A stretch of 64,000 nucleotides of DNA. Origin: Chloroflexota bacterium (lineage in GTDB: Bacteria > Chloroflexota > Dormibacteria > Dormibacterales > Dormibacteraceae). A program made the translations under genes and the position numbers. Positions within the stretch are counted from its first letter, which is position 1, and the number at the start of each line of letters is the position of its first letter. The notes under the pieces are model-generated. The model did no database searches. It saw nothing but the letters and a program-made list of their open reading frames with translations, and was not told the origin of the DNA. This document shows positions 42,820 through 50,212 of the stretch, one piece after another. The DNA lies in the NCBI GenBank assembly GCA_005880915.1, contig VBIW01000041.1, positions 1 through 64,000 of the forward strand, written 5' to 3'.

Positions 42820-44076
42820 GGCGATTATCTCCAAGCCTGTAGCCGCTTCCTCGGGGTCGATCACGAGCGGGGGGCTGATCCGGACCGCCCGCGTTCCCGC
42901 GGTCAGCAGGAGAAGGCCCCGCTCGAAGGCGGTCTGAACCAGCTTCGCGGCCAGCTCCGGAGTCCTGAGCTCAATGGCCAGCATCAGACCGAGGCCGCGT
43001 ACGTCAGTCACGTCCTTATGGGTCGAGGCGATCTCGCGCAAACCGTCCTGCATCACGGCTCCGACTGTGGCCGCGTTTTCCATCAGGCCGCTCTCGAGGA
43101 GGTCGAGCGTCGCCAGCCCCGCGGCGCAAGCCACAGGATTGCCGCCGAATGTGCTGCCGTGCGAGCCCGGCGGCCAGCTCATCTGCTCTGCACGTGCGAT
43201 GAAGGCTCCGAGGGGAAGCCCTGATGCAATTCCTTTGGCGAGGCATACGATGTCCGGCTCGACGCCCCAGTGCTCGACCGCCAGCAGATGGCCGGTGCGG
43301 CCCATGCCCGACTGGACCTCGTCCGCGACAAGCAGGATCCCGTGCTTCTCGGTCAGCTCGCGCAGGCGTGGGAGAAAGTCGTCCGGCGGGACCAGGTAAC
43401 CGCCCTCGCCCTGGATCGGCTCGACGAACACCGCGGCCACGCTCTCCGGTGGCGCGACCGTAGAGAAGAGCTCCTCGATCCGGTCGAGCGACTGGTCGGT
43501 GGTCACGTTCCGCGAGGCGCTCGGGAAAGGCGCGTGGAAGACCGAGGAAAGCAGCGGCGCAAACCGGCGCCTCTGGCTCGCCTTCGATGCAGTGAGCGAA
43601 AGCGCGCCGAAGGTCCGGCCATGGAACGCGCCCAAAAAAGCGATGTAGCTCGGCCGCCCCGTGGCAAAGCGCGCAAGCTTCATCGCGCCCTCGATGGCTT
43701 CCGCACCGGAGTTGGTGAAGAAAACCCCGGCCGGAGTGCCGGGGAGAATCCTGTTTTCCAGCCGCTCGGCGAGCTCTATCTCCGATGTGTAGTAAAAGTC
43801 GGTGCCCGACATATGGAGGAAGCGCTCCGCCTGCTCCTTGATCGCGGCCACGACCTTCGGATGGGAGTGACCGGTCGTGACCACTGCGATCCCGGCGGTG
43901 AAGTCGAGAAACCGGTTGCCGTCCACATCGGTGACCCAGCAGCCACTTCCGCGCTCCATGACGAACGGGTATGACCGGGTAAAGCTCGGCGACATCGCCT
44001 TGGCGTCCCGGGCGATCAGCTCCGCGGCTTTGGGTCCGGGCAACGCAGTGCGGATTTCCGGCCTCACGGGCGGCAA
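42805..44076 (-). CDS. Class III aminotransferase (4-aminobutyrate aminotransferase-like)
   Basis: 423 residues. FTAGIAVVTTGHSHPKVV, FTNSGAEAIEGAMKLAR, VFVEPIQGEGGY, LLVADEVQSGMGRTG, and the PLP lysine in VCLAKGIASGLPLG are clear, then [15 protein letters not shown]. It is a second, distinct class III enzyme besides gabT at 8.4 kb. It may use GABA, another omega-amino acid or an acetylated diamine. TTG at 44076 is the longest start; GTG at 44067 is possible. Divergent from the GNAT gene with overlapping -10-like boxes. Confidence 0.83.
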   Translation of the reverse strand: MPPVRPEIRTALPGPKAAELIARDAKAMSPSFTRSYPFVMERGSGCWVTDVDGNRFLDFTAGIAVVTTGHSHPKVVAAIKEQAERFLHMSGTDFYYTSEIELAERLENRILPGTPAGVFFTNSGAEAIEGAMKLARFATGRPSYIAFLGAFHGRTFGALSLTASKASQRRRFAPLLSSVFHAPFPSASRNVTTDQSLDRIEELFSTVAPPESVAAVFVEPIQGEGGYLVPPDDFLPRLRELTEKHGILLVADEVQSGMGRTGHLLAVEHWGVEPDIVCLAKGIASGLPLGAFIARAEQMSWPPGSHGSTFGGNPVACAAGLATLDLLESGLMENAATVGAVMQDGLREIASTHKDVTDVRGLGLMLAIELRTPELAAKLVQTAFERGLLLLTAGTRAVRISPPLVIDPEEAATGLEIIASALD

Positions 44077-44090
44077 GCATAATGGTCGGG

Positions 44091-44600
44091 ATGGCGAAGA
44101 CCAAAGCGCCTAAGGGATATTCGGTCCGGCCCTCCACCAGGGACGACCTGAAGGCGATCGTCGGCATCTACAACTGGGCGGTCAACCAGACTTTTGCGAC
44201 CATCGACTCGGAGCCCCTTGACGCGGAGGAGGCGCAGGCGTGGTGGGAAGCGCACGGCAAGCGCTCGCTCCTGCTGGTCTCGGTCGACGAGACGGGCGTG
44301 ATCGGCTGGGCCCGGCTCCTGCCCTGGAAGCAGCGCGGCTACGACGTCGTGGAATGCCTGGTTTACGTCGACCCGGTGCACCAGGGCATCGGCATAGGCG
44401 GGGCGCTTCTGAGTGAGCTGATCAAAGAGGCTCGCGGCCTGGGGTACCTGACGATCGTCGCGAGCATCGCGACCGACAACCGCGCGGGCCTGGCCCTGTA
44501 CACCAAGTACGGCTTTGGCGAAGTGGGGACGATCAAGAACGCCGCCCACAAGTTCGACCGCTGGATGGACATCACCCTGGTCCAGCGCTCCCTGGACTAG
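44091..44600 (+). CDS. GNAT N-acetyltransferase (phosphinothricin acetyltransferase-like)
   Basis: 169 residues from the ATG at 44091, chosen because CATAAT ends 7 bases before it; an ATG at 44082 inside that box is in frame. The acetyl-CoA-binding motif VDPVHQGIGIGGALLSELI and IYNWAVNQTFATIDSEP at the start resemble phosphinothricin/methionine-sulfoximine acetyltransferases. It would acetylate a small amine. A double-hairpin repeat follows directly. Confidence 0.82.
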   Translation: MAKTKAPKGYSVRPSTRDDLKAIVGIYNWAVNQTFATIDSEPLDAEEAQAWWEAHGKRSLLLVSVDETGVIGWARLLPWKQRGYDVVECLVYVDPVHQGIGIGGALLSELIKEARGLGYLTIVASIATDNRAGLALYTKYGFGEVGTIKNAAHKFDRWMDITLVQRSLD

Positions 44601-44605
44601 CTTGT

Positions 44606-44661
44606 CTTCCCCACTCAGTGGGGAAGTACCGCCGCTTGCGGCGGGGATGGGGCAGCGCCGG
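44606..44661. repeat. Double-hairpin repeat, single copy
   Basis: CTTCCCCAC-TCA-GTGGGGAAG (44606-44626) followed by CCGCCGC-TT-GCGGCGG (44629-44644) and GGATGGGGCAGCGCCGG. Nearly identical to the 81-bp units at 17.2 kb. It fills the gap between the convergent GNAT and binding-protein genes, so it may act as a terminator for both. Confidence 0.85.
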
Positions 44662-44667
44662 CCAAAA

Positions 44668-45852
44668 CTAATTTGCGTAAGCGGGCGGATAAACGACCTT
44701 CATCACTCCGACCGCCTGCCACTGCCCGACAACAGCCGCCGCCCTGGTGTTCTGACCTTCGTCCAGCGTTCCGGGCCCGGCGAACTTCACACCACCACCG
44801 TTGATGCTGTCGCCGGCAGGCACGTCGACCTTGAGCGCTGCCGCGCGAATCGATGCCGCCGAGATCGACGCGCCAGCGTTGGGGATCACGTAATGAAAAA
44901 GAGTCCAGCCGCCGACGAATCCCGCCATCGCCGGGATTTCCATCGAACCCTGGTAAGCAGCCTTCGCACGCGCCAGCAGCGCCTGGCCTGACGGCGACAG
45001 CGCGGCAAGGCTGATGCTTGCGTCGGGCTTGTCCGCCGCGTAGACGCCGATCGATCCCGCCCCGACCCGCTCGCTGAACTGCTGCATGCAGAACGCGGAG
45101 CTGGTGCCGATCGCGCCCTTCAACTTGATGTGGTGAGCGAGCACAGCGTTCCAGATCGTGATGCCGTCGTCGATGTAGCTGACATCCCACAGGTAATCGG
45201 GACGGTCTTGAGCAAGCCTGGCCGCGATCACGTCGGCGTCGTACGCGCTCGGGTTGTACTCGATGACGTCGACCACGTTGATGCCATCAGCCCTGGCGAG
45301 CTGCTCCTCCCCGCCACCGACCGAGCGCCCATATATGTCGTTGACCCGGACAACCACGGCCCGGGGGGCAGTGAGGGGGGCCGAGGGCATCAGGACGTCG
45401 TGGGTGAAGGTCACCGCAATTCGGCCGAGCGCACTGCCGGTGGCGACCGTGCGGAAGACGTAATGGCGCTGCGTGGTGATGGGGTCGGCGACCGCGCCGG
45501 TCTCCCAGTACACCGTCTTCAACTCCTCGGCACGCGCCGACGCGGCCGCCGCCAGCGTGCTGCCGTACGTGCCGAGGATCGCCGGCACGTGGTAGTCGCG
45601 GACCAGCGTGTCGACCGCGGCGGAGGCCGCCTGCGGAGTTGTCGCGTCGATCACTTGCAGGCGCACGTTGACGCCGGAAACGCGAAGCGCGGCCTGCACC
45701 CCGGCGAGCTCCTGCTTTCCGCCTTCGGCCTGCGGGCCGCTCAGCGGATAGATGGCACCGAGCACGATCTGGTGGGCTCGGCTCGTTTCGCTCTGCCCGC
45801 ACGCAAGGGCGATGAGCACCACCAAAGACAGCAGGGCCAAGCGGCGAGTCAC
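44668..45852 (-). CDS. ABC transporter substrate-binding lipoprotein (Leu/Ile/Val-binding type)
   Basis: 394 residues from a GTG at 45852, with TATTCT ending 6 bases upstream (leaderless type). Lipobox IALAC, then the Peripla_BP_6 pattern: VLGAIYPLSGPQAEGGKQEL and YHVPAILGTYGSTLAAA, typical of amide or branched-chain amino-acid binding proteins. It would capture an amino acid or amide outside the membrane. No permease or ATPase genes for it are nearby, so it either serves a distant transporter or acts as a sensor. Confidence 0.83.
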   Translation of the reverse strand: MTRRLALLSLVVLIALACGQSETSRAHQIVLGAIYPLSGPQAEGGKQELAGVQAALRVSGVNVRLQVIDATTPQAASAAVDTLVRDYHVPAILGTYGSTLAAAASARAEELKTVYWETGAVADPITTQRHYVFRTVATGSALGRIAVTFTHDVLMPSAPLTAPRAVVVRVNDIYGRSVGGGEEQLARADGINVVDVIEYNPSAYDADVIAARLAQDRPDYLWDVSYIDDGITIWNAVLAHHIKLKGAIGTSSAFCMQQFSERVGAGSIGVYAADKPDASISLAALSPSGQALLARAKAAYQGSMEIPAMAGFVGGWTLFHYVIPNAGASISAASIRAAALKVDVPAGDSINGGGVKFAGPGTLDEGQNTRAAAVVGQWQAVGVMKVVYPPAYAN

Positions 45853-45907
45853 CCGGCCAGAATATCGGACGGAGCGCGCCGCCTTTCTCGAGGCGGAGGC
45901 GGAGCGG

Positions 45908-46345
45908 TCAGGCGGTGGCGGCTGACCTGATGCCGGCGCCTCTTGCATCGGCCAGCTGGCGCTCGAGCTTGGGCGCGGGCGCGTAGCCGTAGTTGACGTG
46001 AAGCGCGTTGCCGTCGGCGGCCATGACCACAGTTGTAGGAAGCGTGTAGACGTGAAACTGGTCGGCGAGCACGCGCTCGTTGACGGCGTCTACCTTGTCG
46101 ATCCGCACGTCACCAAGCCTCGCGAGAGCAGGCTCCTGGTGAGTCCGACAGACGGTGCAGCTGTCGCCAGTGAAGTAAAGGATGTAAGGCTCCTCCCCAT
46201 TCATAGGGAGGTGGCGGGAACGGCCGGTGGGGCTGGTGGACTCCATGACAAGCCGGCGTGCACGTCGGGCGCGAAGCGCCTCCAGGCCGGCGGCGGCGAG
46301 CACTATGACGCCCACCACCGCCAGTGCCCAGAGTTGCGCACTCAC
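45908..46345 (-). CDS. Membrane-anchored thioredoxin-like protein
   Basis: 145 residues, GTG start overlapping the DUF4395 stop (GTGA). One N-terminal membrane helix (about 5-22), a linker, then a thioredoxin fold with FTGDSCTVCRTHQEPAL (Cys63, Cys66) and the cis-proline TLPTTVV. The CTVC site differs from the CGPC of classical thioredoxin. The linker residues about 39-52 are encoded by a palindromic repeat. Third gene of the rhodanese-DUF4395-thioredoxin operon, so it probably handles sulfane sulfur or disulfides. Confidence 0.85.
   Translation of the reverse strand: MSAQLWALAVVGVIVLAAAGLEALRARRARRLVMESTSPTGRSRHLPMNGEEPYILYFTGDSCTVCRTHQEPALARLGDVRIDKVDAVNERVLADQFHVYTLPTTVVMAADGNALHVNYGYAPAPKLERQLADARGAGIRSAATA
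46191..46230. repeat. GGGAGG palindromic repeat inside the thioredoxin gene
   Basis: CTCCTCCCCATTCATAGGGAG then GTGGCGGGAACGGCCGG, matching the intergenic element at 4926-4963 over nearly its whole length. It is read in frame on the minus strand, encoding part of the linker between the membrane anchor and the thioredoxin domain. Confidence 0.75.
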
Positions 46346-46788
46346 GCTCTGATGAATCCCCTGCGCTCGAGCTGGAAGAAGATCTGGCAGCCCAGGCAGT
46401 AACCGAAGGCGAGGTTGACGAAAGCCAGCACCGCGACCAGCAGCGAAAGCGCGAGGCCCACGACTGGCAGCGGGATCAAGAAGATCGACGCTACCGCCAG
46501 GAAGACCCCGCCGAGGCCCTGGGCAAAGTTGTGCGGCTCGGGCCGGTCCTGCACCGGTCGCGCCTTGACGATGCCGCGGGGCTTGAGAACCTTGAAGTAG
46601 AGCTGCTTGAACAATGCGAGCTGCGGAGCGAAGGTGCCCAACAGCAGCACGATCGCCAGCAGGGGGATCAACACGAGCAGCGGCCGGAAGACCGCGCTGC
46701 CGATGAACGCCACAAGCACGGTCACGATGATCCCGGTCTGGTTGACCTTCAGCGCTGAGTGGTCGACGACCTGAGTCGGTGTGCTCAC
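46342..46788 (-). CDS. DUF4395 membrane protein
   Basis: 148 residues, GTG start overlapping the rhodanese stop by 4 bases. Contains DHSALKVNQTGIIV at the start, then several membrane segments and FAFGYCLGC-like NLAFGYCLGCQIFFQLE near the end, the DUF4395 signature. The conserved cysteine pair in the last membrane region could carry sulfur or relay redox between the rhodanese and the thioredoxin. Such three-gene sets are known in actinobacteria. Confidence 0.85.
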   Translation of the reverse strand: MSTPTQVVDHSALKVNQTGIIVTVLVAFIGSAVFRPLLVLIPLLAIVLLLGTFAPQLALFKQLYFKVLKPRGIVKARPVQDRPEPHNFAQGLGGVFLAVASIFLIPLPVVGLALSLLVAVLAFVNLAFGYCLGCQIFFQLERRGFIRA

Positions 46789-47627
46789 TTCTCGATGGGA
46801 ACCCGGATCGAGCTGCCCCACTCTGTCCATGAGCCGTCGTAGTTCTTGACGTCGGGATAGCTGAGGAGCTCGTGCAGCACAAACCAGGTGTGCGCCGAGC
46901 GCTCGCCGATGCGGCAGTAGGCGATGACCTCTTTGGTGGGCACTACGCCCTTGCCGCCGTAGATCTCCTTCAGCTCGTCCTGGCTCTTGAAGGTCCCGTC
47001 CTCTGCGTTGACGGCTGTGGCCCACGGGATGCTCGCCGCGGTCGGGATGTGGCCTCCGCGCTGGGCGCCTTCCTGAGGCAGGTTCTCTGGCGCGAGCAGC
47101 TCACCGGAGTACTCCTTCGGAGAACGGACGTCGACCAGAGCCACCTTGCCGAGCCGGTCGAGCACGTGGTCGCGGTAGGCGCGGATCTGCTCGTTGGGCG
47201 AAGACTTGAAGTGATAGCTCGTCGCCGGGTAGCTCGGAGCTTCCGTGCTGTACGGCCGGCCTTCCTTCTCCCACTTGACGCGGCCGCCATCTACCAGCTG
47301 GACCTTGTCGTGGCCGTAGTACTTCAGGGCCCAGTACGCGTAGGCGGCAAACCAGTTGTTGTTGTCGCCGTAGAGGACGACGGCCGTCTCGGGGGTGATT
47401 CCGCTGCGCCCGAGGAGCTCGGCAAGTGCGTCCTTCGGTGCGATGTCGCGCGCGACCTGATCCTGCAGGTCACGCTTCCAGTTCCAGCCGACGGCGCCTT
47501 CGATATGTCCCTTTTCGTAGACGCTCGGGTCGACGTCGACCTCGACGAGGCGCAGGCCTGAGTCCTTGCTGTGCTCTGCGATCCACTCGGTGGTGACCAG
47601 AGCCTTGGTTTGTGTCTGAGAGCTCAA
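46785..47627 (-). CDS. Thiosulfate sulfurtransferase (tandem rhodanese)
   Basis: 280 residues, two rhodanese domains. The active-site loop AYCRIGERS (Cys238) is in the C-terminal domain; the N-terminal domain keeps the fold but lacks the cysteine. It transfers sulfane sulfur from thiosulfate or a similar donor to an acceptor thiol in the cytosol. TTG start with GGAGG nine bases before. A short ORF ending in Cys codons lies in its 5' leader, suggesting control by cysteine supply. It matches the CysA2-like proteins of actinobacteria. Confidence 0.9.
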   Translation of the reverse strand: MSSQTQTKALVTTEWIAEHSKDSGLRLVEVDVDPSVYEKGHIEGAVGWNWKRDLQDQVARDIAPKDALAELLGRSGITPETAVVLYGDNNNWFAAYAYWALKYYGHDKVQLVDGGRVKWEKEGRPYSTEAPSYPATSYHFKSSPNEQIRAYRDHVLDRLGKVALVDVRSPKEYSGELLAPENLPQEGAQRGGHIPTAASIPWATAVNAEDGTFKSQDELKEIYGGKGVVPTKEVIAYCRIGERSAHTWFVLHELLSYPDVKNYDGSWTEWGSSIRVPIEK

Positions 47628-47727
47628 TTCAAATTCCTCCAGAGAATGCGAAATAACGAACGAACGGTTCGAGGAGAGGAAACGGTCGAATGGGCACGCC
47701 CTCCGGGGCGTGAGCAGACGGCCGGGG
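47628..47727 (-). promoter_or_regulatory. Leader region of the rhodanese operon with hairpin
   Basis: About 100 bases of minus-strand leader between the leader-ORF stop and the rhodanese start. It contains the strong hairpin CACGCCC-CGGA-GGGCGTG just after the leader ORF and the smaller GAAC-CG-GTTC nearer the Shine-Dalgarno. These could be exposed or masked depending on whether ribosomes stall on the leader ORF. No U-tract is evident. Confidence 0.5.
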
Positions 47728-47790
47728 CTAGCTACAGAAGCAGGCCGGGATGTGGGTCAACCGCTGAGCAGGCCAGGTCAGGTCCGCCAT
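47728..47790 (-). CDS. Leader peptide ending in Cys codons (putative cysteine attenuator)
   Basis: A 20-residue ORF, ATG at 47790, TAG at 47728-47730, ending ACFCS (TGC TTC TGT AGC). TACAAT (47800-47805) lies 9 bases upstream, so the ATG would be at or near the mRNA 5' end. It is too short for normal gene finding. In mycobacteria, leaderless short ORFs with Cys codons near the end are known to attenuate sulfur-metabolism operons; a similar role is inferred here for the rhodanese-DUF4395-thioredoxin operon. Confidence 0.6.
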   Translation of the reverse strand: MADLTWPAQRLTHIPACFCS

Positions 47791-47822
47791 AGACGCTCAA
47801 TTGTAGGTAACCCCCGCCGCAG

Positions 47823-48686
47823 ATGCGAGATTCCCGACAATTTGCGACAGTGTCGCAAGTACCTCTGATCAAGTACCAGGCGCTCGGCAACGACTACCTG
47901 GTCATGGACCTGCCGGGACCGCTTGACGATCTGGTCGCCTTGCTGCCTGAGCTATGCGACCGCAACCGCGGCCTCGGCTCCGACGGGCTGCTCGCCTTCG
48001 ACCCGGCGGCGATGAGCGTCCGGATCTTCAACCCCGACCGGTCCGAGGCCCAGAAGAGCGGCAACGGGCTGCGCATCACCGCCGCCCACGCCGTGCTCGA
48101 GCACGGAGCGCCCAACCGGTTCGAGCTGCGCACGGCCGACCGGTCCAACGCGGTGCAGGTCCTCGTCCGGAACGGCGCTGAGATCGTGACCGAGCTGGAC
48201 ATCGGGCGGCCGTCGTTTCGCGCCGCGGACCTGCCCGCCGATTTCGACGGAGAACCAGAAGAGGTCGAGCTGGAAACTCCGGTGGGACGCGTCAAAGCAG
48301 TGCTCGTCTCAGTAGGCAACCCGCACTGCGTCGTCTTCGGGCAGCCGGTGACAAAGAAACGCTGCCTCGAGCTCGGTCCGCATCTCGAGCGCCACCCCGC
48401 GTTTCCAGAGCGGACGAACGTGCAGCTTTGCGAAGTAATAGATCGCGCGCGCGTACGCGCGGAGATCTGGGAGCGCGGCGCCGGGTACACGCTCGCCTCT
48501 GGCACCAGCGCCAGCGCCGTCACCGCGGCATGCATGCGACGAAACCTGGTCGATGCGAACGTCACTGTCGAGATGCCCGGAGGCGACCTGTCCGTGAGGC
48601 GCGAGCCAAACGGAAACCTGGTCCAATCAGGACCCGCGCGGCGCGTCTACCGCGCAGTCATCGATCTGTCGGACTTCCGCGCCTAA
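47823..48686 (+). CDS. DapF-fold protein lacking both catalytic cysteines
   Basis: 287 residues with the diaminopimelate epimerase fold: YQALGNDYLVMD, CDRNRGLGSDGLL, NPHCVVFG, GAGYTLASGTSASAV. In DapF the two catalytic bases are Cys of CGNG and Cys of ACGTG; here they are Ser79 (KSGNGLR) and Ser226 (ASGTS). It may be a variant epimerase with weak or different chemistry, or a non-epimerase relative. GTG at 47850, with GACAAT 8 bases upstream, is an alternative start. Divergent from the sulfur operon leader; no other lysine-pathway genes are nearby. Confidence 0.8.
   Translation: MRDSRQFATVSQVPLIKYQALGNDYLVMDLPGPLDDLVALLPELCDRNRGLGSDGLLAFDPAAMSVRIFNPDRSEAQKSGNGLRITAAHAVLEHGAPNRFELRTADRSNAVQVLVRNGAEIVTELDIGRPSFRAADLPADFDGEPEEVELETPVGRVKAVLVSVGNPHCVVFGQPVTKKRCLELGPHLERHPAFPERTNVQLCEVIDRARVRAEIWERGAGYTLASGTSASAVTAACMRRNLVDANVTVEMPGGDLSVRREPNGNLVQSGPARRVYRAVIDLSDFRA
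47842..47858. promoter_or_regulatory. Perfect 17-bp palindrome near dapF-like gene and rhodanese leader promoter
   Basis: TTGCGACA-G-TGTCGCAA, 8-base arms. It lies about 50-65 bases upstream of the expected start of the rhodanese leader transcript and at the 5' end of the DapF-like gene (overlapping the alternative GTG). A likely binding site for a dimeric regulator that I cannot name. Confidence 0.5.
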
Positions 48687-49158
48687 GCAACGTGAGTTGA
48701 ATCAAGACGAAAGCCGCCCCGGCGACTAGGCACACGCCGACGGCCGGCCACCACGAGTGGAGCGCAAAGAACACGGCCGCCGCGGCCATGCCAAATCCGA
48801 AAATGCCTCCCCAATGGGACGTGAAGAACTGAGCATCGTCGACATTCCGCGCACCAGGTGGGACCAGCCATAGAGGCCATCCACCTATTAGTGTCGTCGC
48901 CCAGGGCAGCCCGCAAGCAATCATCGCGACGACCTCTGCGGCAGTGGTCTGGCCAGCGCGATTACCGCCCAACCCTTCGTCTATAGGAAAGAACACGCCG
49001 AACAGCAGCCATGCGCCGAGGGTGAAACCAGGGACCGATTGAAGCATCGCCTTGACCCTGTCTCCATAGGGGCGATCAAGCGCCTCCCACCACCGCTGCG
49101 GCATGCGCCACACAAGAAGCGCCGGGAGGGTTAGAACGACGCCGGCGACGTAGCCCAC
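48658..49158 (-). CDS. Membrane protein of unknown function
   Basis: 166 residues from the GTG at 49158; longer in-frame forms have basic, non-homologous N-termini. Four or five membrane segments, with loops containing RMPQRWWEALDRPYGD and GGNRAGQTTAAEVVA. Not a recognised family. Its 3' end overlaps the convergent DapF-like gene by 29 bases. Confidence 0.55.
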   Translation of the reverse strand: MGYVAGVVLTLPALLVWRMPQRWWEALDRPYGDRVKAMLQSVPGFTLGAWLLFGVFFPIDEGLGGNRAGQTTAAEVVAMIACGLPWATTLIGGWPLWLVPPGARNVDDAQFFTSHWGGIFGFGMAAAAVFFALHSWWPAVGVCLVAGAAFVLIQLTLLRRGSPTDR

Positions 49159-49193
49159 CTCATCATCAGTAACGCCGCTGTAAAGGCGGCTCC

Positions 49194-49859
49194 CTAGCTG
49201 AGGGCAACCTCGGAAACTGCGGCGGGCAGCTCTGCCAGCCCACGAATCACCGCATCGGCCAGGGATGGATCGGCGCGTTCGCCTTGCCGGTTGACCCAGA
49301 TACGCGTGATGCCGAGCTCGTGCGTGGGCTTGATGTCGTGGAAGTAGCTCTGCGCGACGTGTATCCACGAGTCGGCTGAGGAAGCGAACGTCGACTGGAA
49401 GAGGCGGAAGTGCGCCGGGTTCGGCTTGTACGCGGAGACGTCTTCGGCCGTGACGACGGCGTCGAAGTTAGCCGGAAGCCGGCGCTGCGTCAGCGCGATG
49501 ATGTCGCGGTCGCAGTTGGTCAGCAGCGCGAACTTCCAACCCTGCGTGCGCAGCTCGGCCAGCGCTGGACCGACGTCGGCGAACGGAGGCCAGTAAGGGA
49601 TGGTCGAGACGAGCGCTGTCGCGTCGTCCGGCTTCAGCTCCACCTCCAGGCGCCTGGCCGCGCGGCGTGTCGTTTCGGTGAGCACCGCGCGGTAGCGCTT
49701 GAACGAGCTCTCGTTTTCGACCTCGGCCTCGAGAGCGATGTAAGCCTCGAGAAACTCCTGACCATGACCTGGAAACAGCAGGTCGCCGGTGGTGCGGATG
49801 CCGTGGCGCCAGTCGATCAAGGTGCCGAAGCAATCGAAGGTCAGCCATCGGTCCGCCAC
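49194..49859 (-). CDS. HAD-superfamily hydrolase (2-haloacid dehalogenase-like)
   Basis: 221 residues. HAD motif I FDCFGTLIDW (nucleophile Asp9), motif II LLTNCDRD, motif III lysine in SAYKPNPAHF, and motif IV HVAQSYFHDIKPT. The cap and spacing fit the haloacid dehalogenase type II/phosphatase group. It would hydrolyse a haloacid or a phosphate ester. GTG start. It lies just downstream of the GYD gene. Confidence 0.85.
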   Translation of the reverse strand: MADRWLTFDCFGTLIDWRHGIRTTGDLLFPGHGQEFLEAYIALEAEVENESSFKRYRAVLTETTRRAARRLEVELKPDDATALVSTIPYWPPFADVGPALAELRTQGWKFALLTNCDRDIIALTQRRLPANFDAVVTAEDVSAYKPNPAHFRLFQSTFASSADSWIHVAQSYFHDIKPTHELGITRIWVNRQGERADPSLADAVIRGLAELPAAVSEVALS

Positions 49860-49873
49860 GGAGCCGGCCTAGG

Positions 49874-50194
49874 TCACTGGCCGGCCGCGCGGAAGGCGAG
49901 CGTCTTCTTCGCAGCCTGGTCGATCTCCTCCGGCGTCAGCAAGACGGTCGTCTTCGTTCGCACCGTTCCGGTCGCCGCCACGCCCATCGAGAACGTGGCC
50001 GCCGTGATGTTGTCAGGACCCTCGACGATGGCAACCACATCGTCCTCACCGAGAGCGTAGTAAAACGCCTCCAGCTTGCCGCCCAGCGCGTGCACCGCGG
50101 CTTCGACCGCCTTGCGGCGACCAGTGCCCCCTTCTTTCAGCACGCCCTTGACCCCATCCGCCGTGTACGAACCCTGGATCAGAAATCTCGGCAT
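49874..50194 (-). CDS. GYD-domain protein
   Basis: 106 residues with a strong Shine-Dalgarno (AAGGAGGAATGAGAG before ATG). The N-terminal RFLIQGSYTADGVKGVLKEG and the ALGEDDVVAIVEGPD strand give the GYD-domain pattern (dimeric alpha-beta barrel, named for a Gly-Tyr-Asp-like motif). The function is not established; a small-ligand-binding or light oxygenase-type role is conceivable. Same strand as the AIM24 and Fur genes upstream. Confidence 0.8.
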   Translation of the reverse strand: MPRFLIQGSYTADGVKGVLKEGGTGRRKAVEAAVHALGGKLEAFYYALGEDDVVAIVEGPDNITAATFSMGVAATGTVRTKTTVLLTPEEIDQAAKKTLAFRAAGQ

Positions 50195-50212
50195 CTCTCA
50201 TTCCTCCTTGAA

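Noticed and set aside
47628..47822. SAM or cobalamin riboswitch in the rhodanese leader
   Set aside because: I see no conserved riboswitch core; the short ORF and hairpin explain the region better.
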